From the NCBI GenBank assembly GCA_017398555.1, contig JAFQFV010000005.1, positions 52,923-116,922 on the forward strand: a stretch of 64,000 nt of DNA, written 5' to 3'. Made by a program: the position numbers and the translations under genes. Origin of the DNA: Alistipes sp. (GTDB lineage Bacteria; Bacteroidota; Bacteroidia; Bacteroidales; Rikenellaceae). The stretch's first letter is position 1, and each line of letters begins with the position of its first letter. Below the pieces are notes generated by a model that saw only the letters and a list, made by a program, of their open reading frames with translations, had not been told where the DNA came from and searched no databases. Positions 38,484-46,297 of the stretch are shown here, piece after piece.

Positions 38484-39029
38484 TTACTTGGTTTTGTATG
38501 CACAACGATACTTGCCCTTTGCAAGGTTGAGAATCTTTCCCTTCAGCAGGTTGCGACGCAGCGGAGAGAGGTGATCTGTAAATACCTTACCCTCAATATG
38601 GTCGTACTCGTGCTGAATTACGCGAGCTGGATAGCCGTCAAACTCCTCATCGTGCTCGACAAAGTTCTCGTCAAGGTAACGCATCTTGATTTTTACAGGA
38701 CGCGATACATTCTCGTGAATACCCGGCAGTGACAGACAACCCTCCTCAAAGAGGTCGGTCTGCTCGCTACGCTCGTAAATCTCAGGATTTACAAATACTC
38801 GGCGGAAGTTCTCCAACTCAGGTACCTCCTCTGCCCAAGGTGTACAATCAACGATAAACAGACGGATATTCTTACCAATCTGAGGAGCCGCAAGCCCTAC
38901 ACCACTCGCCTCCCCAAGTGTCAGCCACATATCATCAATCAGCTTCTTGAACTCAGGGTAGTCCGGAGTAATCTCTACAGATTTGTTGCGCAGTATTTGC
39001 GAGCCGTAGATAACGATAGGATAAATCAT
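38484..39029 (-). CDS. def: Peptide deformylase
   Basis: 181 residues. All three deformylase motifs are present: GVGLAAPQIG (43-52), EGCLSLPG with metal-ligand Cys98, and QHEYDHIEG with His140, Glu141 and His144. It removes the formyl group from the N-terminal methionine of new proteins. It starts the run def-lnt-folC-radC and is separated from ruvX by a 167-bp hairpin-rich spacer. Confidence 0.96.
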   Translation of the reverse strand: MIYPIVIYGSQILRNKSVEITPDYPEFKKLIDDMWLTLGEASGVGLAAPQIGKNIRLFIVDCTPWAEEVPELENFRRVFVNPEIYERSEQTDLFEEGCLSLPGIHENVSRPVKIKMRYLDENFVEHDEEFDGYPARVIQHEYDHIEGKVFTDHLSPLRRNLLKGKILNLAKGKYRCAYKTK

Positions 39030-39030
39030 A

Positions 39031-39184
39031 GTAAAATTGTTTTATGAGGCTTTTGCCTCGTTATACTCTGCTGTAAAATGCTCACATACCGTCGTATGCT
39101 GCGCTTTTACATCTATCGCAAGCCTTGCAAAATCACTCCTAAAAGCAATTTTACACTTTTTGCGGTATGAGGCTTTCGCCTCAT
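39031..39184. repeat. Hairpin element between ruvX and def
   Basis: An outer perfect 9-bp inverted repeat, GTAAAATTG (39031-39039) and CAATTTTAC (39146-39154), encloses a hairpin whose arms GTAAAA...CATAC (39073-39089) and GTATG...TTTTAC (39094-39110) face a CGTC loop. Near-identical GAGGC-loop-GCCTC palindromes stand near both ends (39046-39059; 39167-39184), the right one followed by TTGTTTTTTT. No open reading frame. It may be a distant relative of copies A-C, which also begin GTGAAAA. Confidence 0.55.
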
Positions 39185-39196
39185 TTGTTTTTTTGG

Positions 39197-39613
39197 CTAA
39201 TGGCCAATACTGTCCATATAGGACTGTAGGATAATTGTTGCGGCGACGCGGTCCACAATAGCCTTATCGCGGCGAGCCATCTTACCTATGCCACTCTCAA
39301 GGATTGTGCGTTGTGCCATAACCGAGGTGAAGCGTTCATCGTGCAGCACCACCTCCTTGTCGGGGTATGCTCGGCGCAATCGTAGCACAAGTGGCTCTAT
39401 ATACTTCATCGTCTCCGATGGCTGACCGTTCATCTGTGAGGGCTTGCCGACAACTATAGTCGAAACGTCGTTCTGTGCACAATATTGTGCAACATAACGC
39501 TCCAACTCCTTGGTAGCCACCGTCTCAAGGGCTCCGGCGATGATGCGCAGGGGGTCAGAGACTGCCAACCCCGTGCGCTTAACACCGTAGTCTATAGCGA
39601 GTATTCTGCCCAT
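39197..39613 (-). CDS. ruvX: YqgF/RuvX family putative Holliday junction resolvase
   Basis: 138 residues from MGRILAIDYG (ATG 39611-39613); a longer frame to 39640 would overlap the small upstream gene and lacks similarity. The RNase H-like fold motif LAIDYGVKRTGLAVSDP carries the first acidic residue, and VVGKPSQMNGQ and FTSVMAQ match the family core. Members act in pre-16S rRNA processing or as resolvases. The start is one base after the stop of the 38-residue membrane peptide gene. Confidence 0.92.
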   Translation of the reverse strand: MGRILAIDYGVKRTGLAVSDPLRIIAGALETVATKELERYVAQYCAQNDVSTIVVGKPSQMNGQPSETMKYIEPLVLRLRRAYPDKEVVLHDERFTSVMAQRTILESGIGKMARRDKAIVDRVAATIILQSYMDSIGH

Positions 39614-39614
39614 A

Positions 39615-39731
39615 TTAGCACATCGCGATAACTCGACCAATCAAATACCCCACCAAGTAGCCTGCACATAAACAAGCAGCTATGATGAGCACAACGCGGC
39701 CCCACATTGGGCGATACTTTGTCTTTGTCAT
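39615..39731 (-). CDS. 38-residue single-span membrane peptide
   Basis: A small complete frame, ATG 39729-39731 to TAA 39615-39617, encodes MTKTKYRPMWGR, then a hydrophobic stretch of about 22 residues (VVLIIAACLCAGYLVGYLIG) and a short tail RVIAMC. It exactly fills the gap between glyS (stop ends at 39732, adjacent base) and ruvX (next base but one). That packing, the positively charged N-terminus and the clean membrane span support a real gene, probably N-in/C-out. No family recognised; it may be an inner-membrane micropeptide. Confidence 0.6.
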   Translation of the reverse strand: MTKTKYRPMWGRVVLIIAACLCAGYLVGYLIGRVIAMC

Positions 39732-41276
39732 TTACGCCTTAATCTTCTTGTAGAGTGGGCGGAACGATACTGCCTCGCCGATAATTGAGTGCAGGTCGGC
39801 AATAGCTACACGCTGCTGCTCCATAGAGTCGCGGTGGCGGATAGTTACAGTGCCTGTCTCAAGGCTGTCGTGGTCAACGGTTACGCAGAATGGAGTACCT
39901 ACAGCATCCTGACGGCGGTAACGCTTACCGATAGAGTCCTTCTCGTCGTAAGATACAGTGAAGTCGAACTTCAGATCGTCAATAATCTGGCGAGCCAGCT
40001 CCGGAAGACCATCCTTCTTAACAAGTGGCATAACGGCAACCTTTGTAGGAGCAAGGCAAGCAGGTATGCGGAGAACTACGCGCTCCTCGCCACTCTCAAG
40101 CTTCTCCTCGCAGTATGCAGCAGACATAATCTGCAGGAACATACGGTCAACGCCGATAGAGGTCTCGACAACATAAGGTACATAGCTCTCGCCGCGCTCC
40201 GGGTCGAAGTACTGAATCTTCTTGCCTGAGTACTCCTGGTGGCGACCAAGGTCGAAGTCGGTACGAGAGTGGATACCCTCAACCTCCTTAAAGCCAAATG
40301 GGAAGTTAAACTCGATATCTGTAGCTGCATTTGCATAGTGAGCGAGCTTGTCGTGGTCGTGGAAACGGTACTTCTCGTCACCAAAGCCAAGGGCACGGTG
40401 CCAAGCCATACGGGTATTCTTCCACTCATTCCACCACTGCATCTCGGTACCAGGCTGCACGAAGAACTGCATCTCCATCTGCTCGAACTCACGCATACGG
40501 AAGATGAACTGACGGGCAACAATCTCGTTACGGAAAGCCTTACCAATCTGAGCAATACCGAATGGAAGCTTCATACGACCGGTCTTCTGCACGTTGAGGA
40601 AGTTTACGAAGATACCCTGTGCAGTCTCTGGGCGGAGGTAGATTGTGCTTGCACCCTCGGCAGTAGAGCCCATCTGGGTTGAGAACATAAGGTTGAACTG
40701 ACGAACATCTGTCCAGTTACGAGTACCTGAGATAGGGCAGACAACCTCGCAGTCGATGATAATCTGCTTCAGCTCCTCAAGGTCATTCTTATCCAAAGCC
40801 TCTACAAAACGAGCGTGAATAGCGTCACGCTTTGCAGCGATATCCAGCACGCGTGGTGATGTTGCGCGATACTGAGCCTCATCAAAGGCGTCACCAAAGC
40901 GCTTGCGAGCCTTGTCGCACTCCTTCTGAATCTTCTCGTCCTGCTTTGCCATCCACTCCTCGATAAGCACATCGGCACGGTAGCGCTTCTTAGAGTCCTT
41001 GTTGTCGATAAGCGGATCGTTGAAGGCTGCCACGTGACCTGAAGCCTCCCAAGTCTTTGGGTGCATAAAGATAGCGGCATCGATACCGACGATATTCTCA
41101 TGGAGTTTCACCATAGAGTCCCACCAATAACGCTTGATGTTATTCTTAAGTTCAACACCATTCTGACCATAGTCATAAACGGCACCAAGACCGTCATAAA
41201 TCTCGCTTGAAGGGAAGATAAAACCATACTCCTTGCAGTGCGCAATCAGTTTCTTAAAGAGCTCTTCTTGTGTCAT
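39732..41276 (-). CDS. glyS: Glycyl-tRNA synthetase, homodimeric class II type
   Basis: 514 residues, the eukaryote/archaea-like single-chain dimeric form used by Bacteroidetes. Class II motif 2 is seen as GKAFRNEIVARQFIFRMREFEQ, motif 3 as ETSIGVDRMFL, and the C-terminal anticodon-binding domain as KVAVMPLVKKDGLPE. It charges tRNA-Gly. The symbol follows common usage for this form (also called glyQS). A -7 box TACTTTTG lies on the minus strand at 41316-41323. Confidence 0.96.
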   Translation of the reverse strand: MTQEELFKKLIAHCKEYGFIFPSSEIYDGLGAVYDYGQNGVELKNNIKRYWWDSMVKLHENIVGIDAAIFMHPKTWEASGHVAAFNDPLIDNKDSKKRYRADVLIEEWMAKQDEKIQKECDKARKRFGDAFDEAQYRATSPRVLDIAAKRDAIHARFVEALDKNDLEELKQIIIDCEVVCPISGTRNWTDVRQFNLMFSTQMGSTAEGASTIYLRPETAQGIFVNFLNVQKTGRMKLPFGIAQIGKAFRNEIVARQFIFRMREFEQMEMQFFVQPGTEMQWWNEWKNTRMAWHRALGFGDEKYRFHDHDKLAHYANAATDIEFNFPFGFKEVEGIHSRTDFDLGRHQEYSGKKIQYFDPERGESYVPYVVETSIGVDRMFLQIMSAAYCEEKLESGEERVVLRIPACLAPTKVAVMPLVKKDGLPELARQIIDDLKFDFTVSYDEKDSIGKRYRRQDAVGTPFCVTVDHDSLETGTVTIRHRDSMEQQRVAIADLHSIIGEAVSFRPLYKKIKA

Positions 41277-41315
41277 AATTTTCTATATTTTTTGTTCTAA
41301 TTATTGTCTAACCCG

Positions 41316-41323
41316 CAAAAGTA
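41316..41323 (-). promoter_or_regulatory. -7 box of the glyS operon
   Basis: The minus strand reads TACTTTTG (TAnnTTTG). A TTG lies 22 bp upstream of it, slightly beyond ideal spacing. The ATG of glyS is 40 bp downstream. Confidence 0.5.
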
Positions 41324-41363
41324 CTAATTTTTCGTATAATTACGGCAATTATTTTAGAAAAAT

Positions 41364-41403
41364 AATTCGCCCGTCACAACTTTAACAGTCGGACGGGCGA
41401 ATT
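41364..41403 (-). terminator. Terminator after the PHB-depolymerase-like esterase gene
   Basis: AATTCGCCCGTC (41364-41375) pairs with GACGGGCGAATT (41392-41403), a perfect 12-bp stem with a 16-base loop. On the minus strand it continues into ATTTTTCT. It lies 20 bp after the stop at 41424. Confidence 0.85.
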
Positions 41404-41423
41404 TGCCGCTAAATGAGCTCTGA

Positions 41424-42302
41424 TTATTTGAGATACTTGCTGAAGAACTTCCAAATCTCGGCAGCGGTATTCATGCTGTCACCAGCCCAATTATGCTTAC
41501 CGCCAACAACCTCATAGAGCCAAACCTCATTGCCATTTATGCCGTTTACGTAGCGATGTGCAATAACCTGATTCTTGATGAGTGGCAACTCCTCGGTGTG
41601 CTCGTGTGTACAGCCATTTACAGCTGCCCAATAACCCACGGCGCGAGGAACAGCGATATAACCGCCCCACTTATCAACCTTCTCAAGGTTTCCGTTCCAC
41701 TTCGAGGTGGTGTCCTTTGTTCCGTGTACCTCCATGAGCGGAATAGGCTTTTTAGCCTTCAACTCACGATACATCCACTCCATTGTAAGACCGGATACAG
41801 GAGCTACGGCTGCAAAGATGTGCGGAGCCTCATAGGCGAGCAGATAGCTCATCTCGCCACCGTTTGAGTGACCTGTCGCAAATACGTTGTGCTTAGAGAA
41901 ACCGTGCTTCTTCTGCAGGTGCTTTACAAGACGAATAGTAAAACCTACGTCATCGCGCTCCCAATTCTCTGCGAAGTGGAAGGCATAACCTACAGCCCAG
42001 CAGTGTCGGCCCTTATTGTCCAGCGGACCCTTTGGATAGCACACTGCAAAGCCCTCCTTGTCGGCAATCGGATGGAAACCGTAGCCTACAGATGGGATGT
42101 TGCGAGAGCCGTAGCCGTGGAATGCCATAATCAGCGGTGCATTCTCAGGTAGATTTTGTGGCTTGTAGAGGTAGTAAGTGTACTCAATACCCTTGTGCTT
42201 GAAAGTGTGCTCGGTAAGTGTACCGGTGCCATCTTTCGGACCGGCAACGGCTGCCCCTGCAAAGAGAATGGCAGCGGTCAAAAAGAGAACTAACTTCTTC
42301 AT
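41424..42302 (-). CDS. Secreted esterase of the PHB depolymerase / CE1-like family
   Basis: 292 residues with a signal peptide to about 20 (AGAAVA). The alpha/beta hydrolase core shows MAFHGYGS, the nucleophile elbow TGHSNGG with Ser146, an Asp in HGTKDTTS at about 197 and His in GGKHNWAG near 275. This resembles LpqC-type poly(3-hydroxybutyrate) depolymerase or feruloyl/acetyl esterase proteins, which in gut Bacteroidales usually remove ester groups from plant glycans. It lies 4 bp after the CE7-like gene on the same strand, so two esterases are made together. Confidence 0.83.
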   Translation of the reverse strand: MKKLVLFLTAAILFAGAAVAGPKDGTGTLTEHTFKHKGIEYTYYLYKPQNLPENAPLIMAFHGYGSRNIPSVGYGFHPIADKEGFAVCYPKGPLDNKGRHCWAVGYAFHFAENWERDDVGFTIRLVKHLQKKHGFSKHNVFATGHSNGGEMSYLLAYEAPHIFAAVAPVSGLTMEWMYRELKAKKPIPLMEVHGTKDTTSKWNGNLEKVDKWGGYIAVPRAVGYWAAVNGCTHEHTEELPLIKNQVIAHRYVNGINGNEVWLYEVVGGKHNWAGDSMNTAAEIWKFFSKYLK

Positions 42303-42306
42303 ATTT

Positions 42307-43599
42307 TTACTTTTTAAGTTGATTCATCATCCACTTTGAACGAGCCGAATCCTGCTCAGGGTATGTCCAGTGACGTGACTGCGGAACAATCATCACCTCC
42401 GGTTGTGTCGGCATCTCGTTAATTGCGCCCTGAATAGATGTAGGACAAACAACAAGGTCGTTATATCCGTATGAAACCCACATAGGAACAGCGAGGTGGC
42501 GTGCGAAATTTACAACATCGTAATACTTCACAGTCTCAAGACGCTCTTTGGTTGCTAAAGCCTTGTTCTTGAACAGGTAAGGCCAAGCGTTGCCCTGATC
42601 GTAAAGATAGCCTGTAAGGTCGCACATTGCAGGGTAGAAGGCTGCACCCGCCTTAACTTTTGGGTTGAGATATGCAGTTGTGATTGTCAGAGCACCACCC
42701 TGGCTGCCGCCCATAACGCCGATGCGCTCTGCATCTACAAAGTCGAGAGATGCGAGAAAATCGACAGCACGAGCACAACTTACAAATACGCGCTTGTAGT
42801 AGTAATTATCCTTGTCATCAACGTTTGCAGATGGGTAGTTGAGCAGTGAGCCCTGCTTAAGAGTCTCGTAGATACGCTCATCAGGCATAACGGTAGGGAT
42901 GCCGTGGATGCCAATCTCAAATGTCACAAAACCCTTCTCGGCCTCGGTGTAGTAACCCTTGCGAGAACGGCAACCAGCACCCGGAACAATCAGAATTGCA
43001 GGGCACTTGCCGTCATAATTGGCAGGTACACAGAGAGTTCCGTACATTCTTGAGCCATTCTTAAAGCTCTGGAAAGATGCAGAATATACATTTACCTTCG
43101 GGGTGCACTTCTCGGGTACAAGGTCGAGTTGTGGGAGCAGAGCAATCTTCTGATTCTTCTCTATCTCCTTCTTCCAGAACTGCGCAAAATCCTCCGGCAG
43201 AATGGTCTTAGGCTCAATCTTCTCCTTCTCAAAGGCAGCTGTAGCGCACTCGTCGTACTTTTTGCCATCCACCTTTGCCCATACACGACAACGGAGGAAG
43301 CCCGGCTTCTTCATAGTATATCCTGAGAACTTCGTGCTACCACACTTGAGGGTCTTATCACCCTTCTCAAGCGGCTCAAGGAAGTCCTCCGAAATCTCGT
43401 AATAGATTTGTGCATCCTTAATCGGAGCGTTGCTACAGTCGGTTACGGTGACGTGGAAAACAGGTTTCTCACCGCAGTTGTAGCACCAATCGGCGTGGTC
43501 AGGAGTGACGGTTACCTTTACAAATGACTGGCGCGGAGGCGCTGCAGTCAGTGATGCGCTCACGAGGATAAGCATCAGATAGAGAGCGAGTTTTTTCAT
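42307..43599 (-). CDS. Secreted acetyl xylan esterase (CE7/AXE1 family)
   Basis: 430 residues from MKKLALYLML (ATG 43597-43599); the frame extends 39 codons further up into the divergent promoter region but lacks a signal there. Signal peptide about 1-18 (LTAA). An N-terminal beta domain (about 20-115) precedes an AXE1-type hydrolase with GGSQGG (Ser), YGYNDLVV (Asp) and SRHWTYPE (His). CE7 enzymes deacetylate xylo-oligosaccharides and cephalosporins. The neighbouring esterase shares the operon. There is no xylanase nearby. Confidence 0.88.
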   Translation of the reverse strand: MKKLALYLMLILVSASLTAAPPRQSFVKVTVTPDHADWCYNCGEKPVFHVTVTDCSNAPIKDAQIYYEISEDFLEPLEKGDKTLKCGSTKFSGYTMKKPGFLRCRVWAKVDGKKYDECATAAFEKEKIEPKTILPEDFAQFWKKEIEKNQKIALLPQLDLVPEKCTPKVNVYSASFQSFKNGSRMYGTLCVPANYDGKCPAILIVPGAGCRSRKGYYTEAEKGFVTFEIGIHGIPTVMPDERIYETLKQGSLLNYPSANVDDKDNYYYKRVFVSCARAVDFLASLDFVDAERIGVMGGSQGGALTITTAYLNPKVKAGAAFYPAMCDLTGYLYDQGNAWPYLFKNKALATKERLETVKYYDVVNFARHLAVPMWVSYGYNDLVVCPTSIQGAINEMPTQPEVMIVPQSRHWTYPEQDSARSKWMMNQLKK

Positions 43600-43630
43600 T
43601 TTTCGGCTATTTTTGTGATTAATAATTGAC

Positions 43631-43638
43631 CAAAGGTA
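43631..43638 (-). promoter_or_regulatory. -7 box of the esterase operon
   Basis: The minus strand reads TACCTTTG, a TAnnTTTG match, 31 bp upstream of the CE7-like ATG. Confidence 0.55.
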
Positions 43639-43659
43639 GTAAATTTTCCGTAAAAATTG

Positions 43660-43667
43660 TAAATTTG
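43660..43667 (+). promoter_or_regulatory. -7 box abutting the glycosyltransferase start
   Basis: TAAATTTG fits TAnnTTTG and ends only 4 bp before the ATG at 43672. If used, the transcript would begin at or near the start codon. No good -33 TTTG is visible. Confidence 0.35.
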
Positions 43668-43671
43668 CGAT

Positions 43672-44574
43672 ATGAAAAAAATAACAATCGTCATTGCTAC
43701 ATATAATCGGGCGCAATCTCTGTTGCGTATTTTGCGCTCTGTGGTAGGGCAGACCGCTCCTGCTGCGAGTTGGGAGTGCGTGGTTGTGAATAACAACTCT
43801 ACAGATGATACAGAGGCGGTTTTTGCCGACTTTGTGCGCGAAAATCCGACCTTCGATTTGAGGATGGTTACCGAGACGACGCAGGGACTTTCAAATGCTC
43901 GAAATTGCGGTATCGCTGCTGCAAAGGGCGATTATATTGCTATCGTGGATGACGATGAGACCTTGGAGGAGAGCTTTGTAGAGAGTTATATCGAGTTTTT
44001 CGACTCCTTCCCGACAGCAATGGCTGCTGGAGGTGCTGTAAAGGTGTGCTATGAGGGTACTCGTCCGCGCTGGATGTCGCACTTCACGGAGCAGATGATT
44101 GCCAATCCGCTCGATTTGGATATTGCAGTGACCCTCTTTCCGAAGAGCCGTGTGCCTGCAGGGGGTAATATGGCGTTTCGTCGTGAGGTTTTTGATAGGG
44201 TAGGGCTATTTAACCCGCAACTCGGTAGAAATGGCCAAAGTTTGGTCGGGGGCGAGGAGAATGACCTCTTTGCACGTCTGCGCAGGGCGGGCGAGCAGCT
44301 CTACTTTGTGCCCAATGCAGCGATATACCACCATATCCCCGACAGTAAGCTGACGGATGACTATTTCGACCGCCTCAGCTATAACGTGGGAGTGAGCAAA
44401 CGTATGCGTGCCGAGGCGGATGGTTGTTTGGAGCAACTGCTGAACAAGGAGCGAACAAAACAGCTCGCAAGCTACTGTCTGGCACTGCTCTATACTATTG
44501 TACTGCAGCCACTTAAGGCGAAGTATCTTCTTAGAATGAGAAAAGGAATATATAAAGGCGTAAAACAACTATGA
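43672..44574 (+). CDS. Family 2 glycosyltransferase
   Basis: 300 residues. GT-A fold: ITIVIATYNRAQSL at the N-terminus, VVNNNSTDDT, GLSNARNCGIAAAKGDYIAIVDDDE (nucleotide and metal-binding Asp cluster at about 88-98) and a later GGEENDLFARLRRAGE acceptor motif. It would transfer a sugar from a nucleotide sugar to an unknown acceptor at the cytoplasmic face of the membrane. The stop overlaps the galM start by 4 bp. Confidence 0.9.
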   Translation: MKKITIVIATYNRAQSLLRILRSVVGQTAPAASWECVVVNNNSTDDTEAVFADFVRENPTFDLRMVTETTQGLSNARNCGIAAAKGDYIAIVDDDETLEESFVESYIEFFDSFPTAMAAGGAVKVCYEGTRPRWMSHFTEQMIANPLDLDIAVTLFPKSRVPAGGNMAFRREVFDRVGLFNPQLGRNGQSLVGGEENDLFARLRRAGEQLYFVPNAAIYHHIPDSKLTDDYFDRLSYNVGVSKRMRAEADGCLEQLLNKERTKQLASYCLALLYTIVLQPLKAKYLLRMRKGIYKGVKQL

Positions 44575-45698
44575 GACTAACCTATCTTTTGACCGCAACT
44601 ATGCTCTTTGTAGGCTGCTGCGGCACCGCAAATCAAGACCTTAACCTTATGAAGGCTGAGGATTTCCGTACAACGGTAGATGGTAAGGCTACCGATCTCT
44701 ACACCATTAAAAATGGCGATCTTACGATGCAGGTAACCAACTTCGGCGCGCGAGTAGTATCGCTCTGGATGCCTGACCGTGAGGGTAAGATGGCGGATAT
44801 TGTTCTGGGATACCAGAATATCGACCGCTATATAAATAATGGCGGCGAACGCTTCCTTGGCTCGGTTGTGGGCCGTGTGGCAAACCGTATCGGTAACGGT
44901 AAATTTACCCTTGATGGCGTGGAGTACACAACACCGCAAAATAATAACGGCCAGACCCTCCACGGCGGTCTTAAGGGCGTTGATATGGTGGTTTGGGATG
45001 TTGTTGAGGCTACAGAAAACTCACTCCACCTCACTTATACTGCCCCTGATGGTCAGGATGGATTTCCTGGAAATCTGACTATCAATATGACCTATACCCT
45101 GACCGAGAATAACGAGTTTAAGGTCGCTTACAGCGCAACAACCGATAAGACAACCCCTGTAAACCTCTCACACCACTCATTCTTTAACCTTAAGGGCGAG
45201 GCTGGTGGAACTATTACCGACCATATTCTGCAGATTGATGCCGATCATATCACCCCAACCGATGCAAATCTTATCCCTACGGGCGAACTGCTGCCTGTTG
45301 AGGGTACGCCGTTCGACTTCCGTACTCCGCACGCTATTGGCGATATGATTGATGCTGATAATGAGCAACTTAAGAATGGTCGCGGCTATGATATGAATTG
45401 GGTACTTAACCGCCCTGATAACGGAGAAGTTGTGAAGGTGATGTCTATCTATGACCCGCAAAGCGGTCGCGGTTTTGAGGTCTATACCGACCAAATCGCC
45501 CTCCAATTCTATAGCGGCAACTTCTTCGATGGCAGCTATAACGGCAAGTATGGCAAACCACTCTCTTTCCGTGAGTCTGTCGTCTTCGAGACTCAAAAAT
45601 ACCCCGACGCAGTTAATCATCCTCACTTCCCAAGTGTAGTACTAAATCCGGGTGAGGAGTATGCACATACCTGCATCTACAAATTCATTTTGCAGTGA
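44571..45698 (+). CDS. galM: Aldose 1-epimerase, lipoprotein type
   Basis: 375 residues. Lipobox FVGC (Cys16) suggests a periplasmic or outer-membrane lipoprotein rather than the cytosolic mutarotase. The galactose mutarotase fold shows NRIGNGKFTLDG, GQTLHGG (substrate His), VNLSHHSFFN (catalytic His) and QFYSGNFFDG near the C-terminus; the catalytic Glu is in the SFRESVVFE segment. It interconverts alpha and beta anomers of hexoses. Translationally coupled to the glycosyltransferase. Confidence 0.92.
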   Translation: MRLTYLLTATMLFVGCCGTANQDLNLMKAEDFRTTVDGKATDLYTIKNGDLTMQVTNFGARVVSLWMPDREGKMADIVLGYQNIDRYINNGGERFLGSVVGRVANRIGNGKFTLDGVEYTTPQNNNGQTLHGGLKGVDMVVWDVVEATENSLHLTYTAPDGQDGFPGNLTINMTYTLTENNEFKVAYSATTDKTTPVNLSHHSFFNLKGEAGGTITDHILQIDADHITPTDANLIPTGELLPVEGTPFDFRTPHAIGDMIDADNEQLKNGRGYDMNWVLNRPDNGEVVKVMSIYDPQSGRGFEVYTDQIALQFYSGNFFDGSYNGKYGKPLSFRESVVFETQKYPDAVNHPHFPSVVLNPGEEYAHTCIYKFILQ

Positions 45699-45705
45699 TT
45701 TTACC

Positions 45706-45850
45706 GTGAAAATGTGTCATATATGGCACATCCCTAAAAACCCAGCAATGGCTGTACGTTTTAGTACTATCCATCGCTGGGTTTTCTACGCGATGCACCA
45801 TCTCTAACACATTTTGACGATAAAACGGTGTAGAGATTGAGCGGCGTGCA
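45706..45850 (+). repeat. Intergenic hairpin repeat, copy C
   Basis: The apex stem pairs 45737-45757 with 45764-45785 around a TTTT-containing loop. Lower arms GTGAAAATGTGT (about 45706-45717) and the region AACACATTTTGAC (about 45806-45818) pair in turn. The tail GACGATAAAACGGTG...GCGGCGTGCA ends at 45850, resembling copies A and B. The stem bases differ from copy B but pairing is kept. Confidence 0.65.
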
Positions 45851-46072
45851 GGCTCGGACTTGCTTTTAGCCGTTAGCCATTGGCTATTTTTACTGCGTTA
45901 GCTGTACTGCGTTAGCCAGGAAACCCGCTTAATCGTTGCACCCGGAGCGAAGCGACCAAGCCCCCCTTTGCCAAAGGGGGATTTAGGGGGAATGTAAATA
46001 TTTTGTAAAGTATTAGTATCAGCAATCGTTTTCGGATTGAGCAGAGAACAAAACTTTGGTTTTGATTTTTTT
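45851..46072. repeat. Short repeats: TACTGCGTTAGC pair and CCCCCTTTG palindrome
   Basis: TACTGCGTTAGC occurs twice (45891-45902, 45905-45916). At 45961-45994 CCCCCTTTG pairs with CAAAGGGGG and is followed by ATTTAGGGGGAATG, a short palindromic repeat that I recall being scattered in many bacterial genomes. A weak hairpin CAAAAC-TTTG-GTTTTG with a T-run follows at 46049-46072. No credible gene. Confidence 0.55.
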
Positions 46073-46187
46073 CGAGAATAACAGCTATCCGCAAGGATAG
46101 TAAAAATAGAAAGAGCGGTAGTGTAAGCTTGCTTACAAACTACTGCTCTTGCTGTTTTTGGTATTGTCGCAGACAACGTTATTCTCG
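46073..46187. other. Cloverleaf-like folded segment (possible structured RNA or DNA element)
   Basis: A perfect 10-bp outer stem, CGAGAATAAC (46073-46082) with GTTATTCTCG (46178-46187), encloses three hairpins. Arm 1 pairs CTATCC and GGATAG around GCAA (46085-46100). Arm 2 is a 17-bp stem with an AA bulge and one G-U pair (46111-46150). Arm 3 pairs TTGTC and GACAA around GCA (46164-46176). It is too unlike a tRNA in arm lengths to be one. Further hairpins follow at 46200-46216 and 46233-46259. Strand and function unknown. Confidence 0.5.
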
Positions 46188-46297
46188 CAACAGCCACGAG
46201 CGAAACAGAGTTTCGCAGAAAGCTTTTTGCACGCCCTGCTTTTTCTCGAAAAAGCGGGCAGTACTGCATAGCCCTTGGCTATCCTAAATCCGATGCG

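Noticed and set aside
46073-46187. tRNA gene
   Set aside because: The 10-bp closing stem, 17-bp central arm and short third arm do not match tRNA arm sizes, and no T-loop GTTCRA or CCA-adjacent pattern is present.
45898-46269. A 123-codon minus-strand frame in the gap after galM
   Set aside because: It runs through the palindromes and cloverleaf, has no family signature and shows repeat-derived composition.
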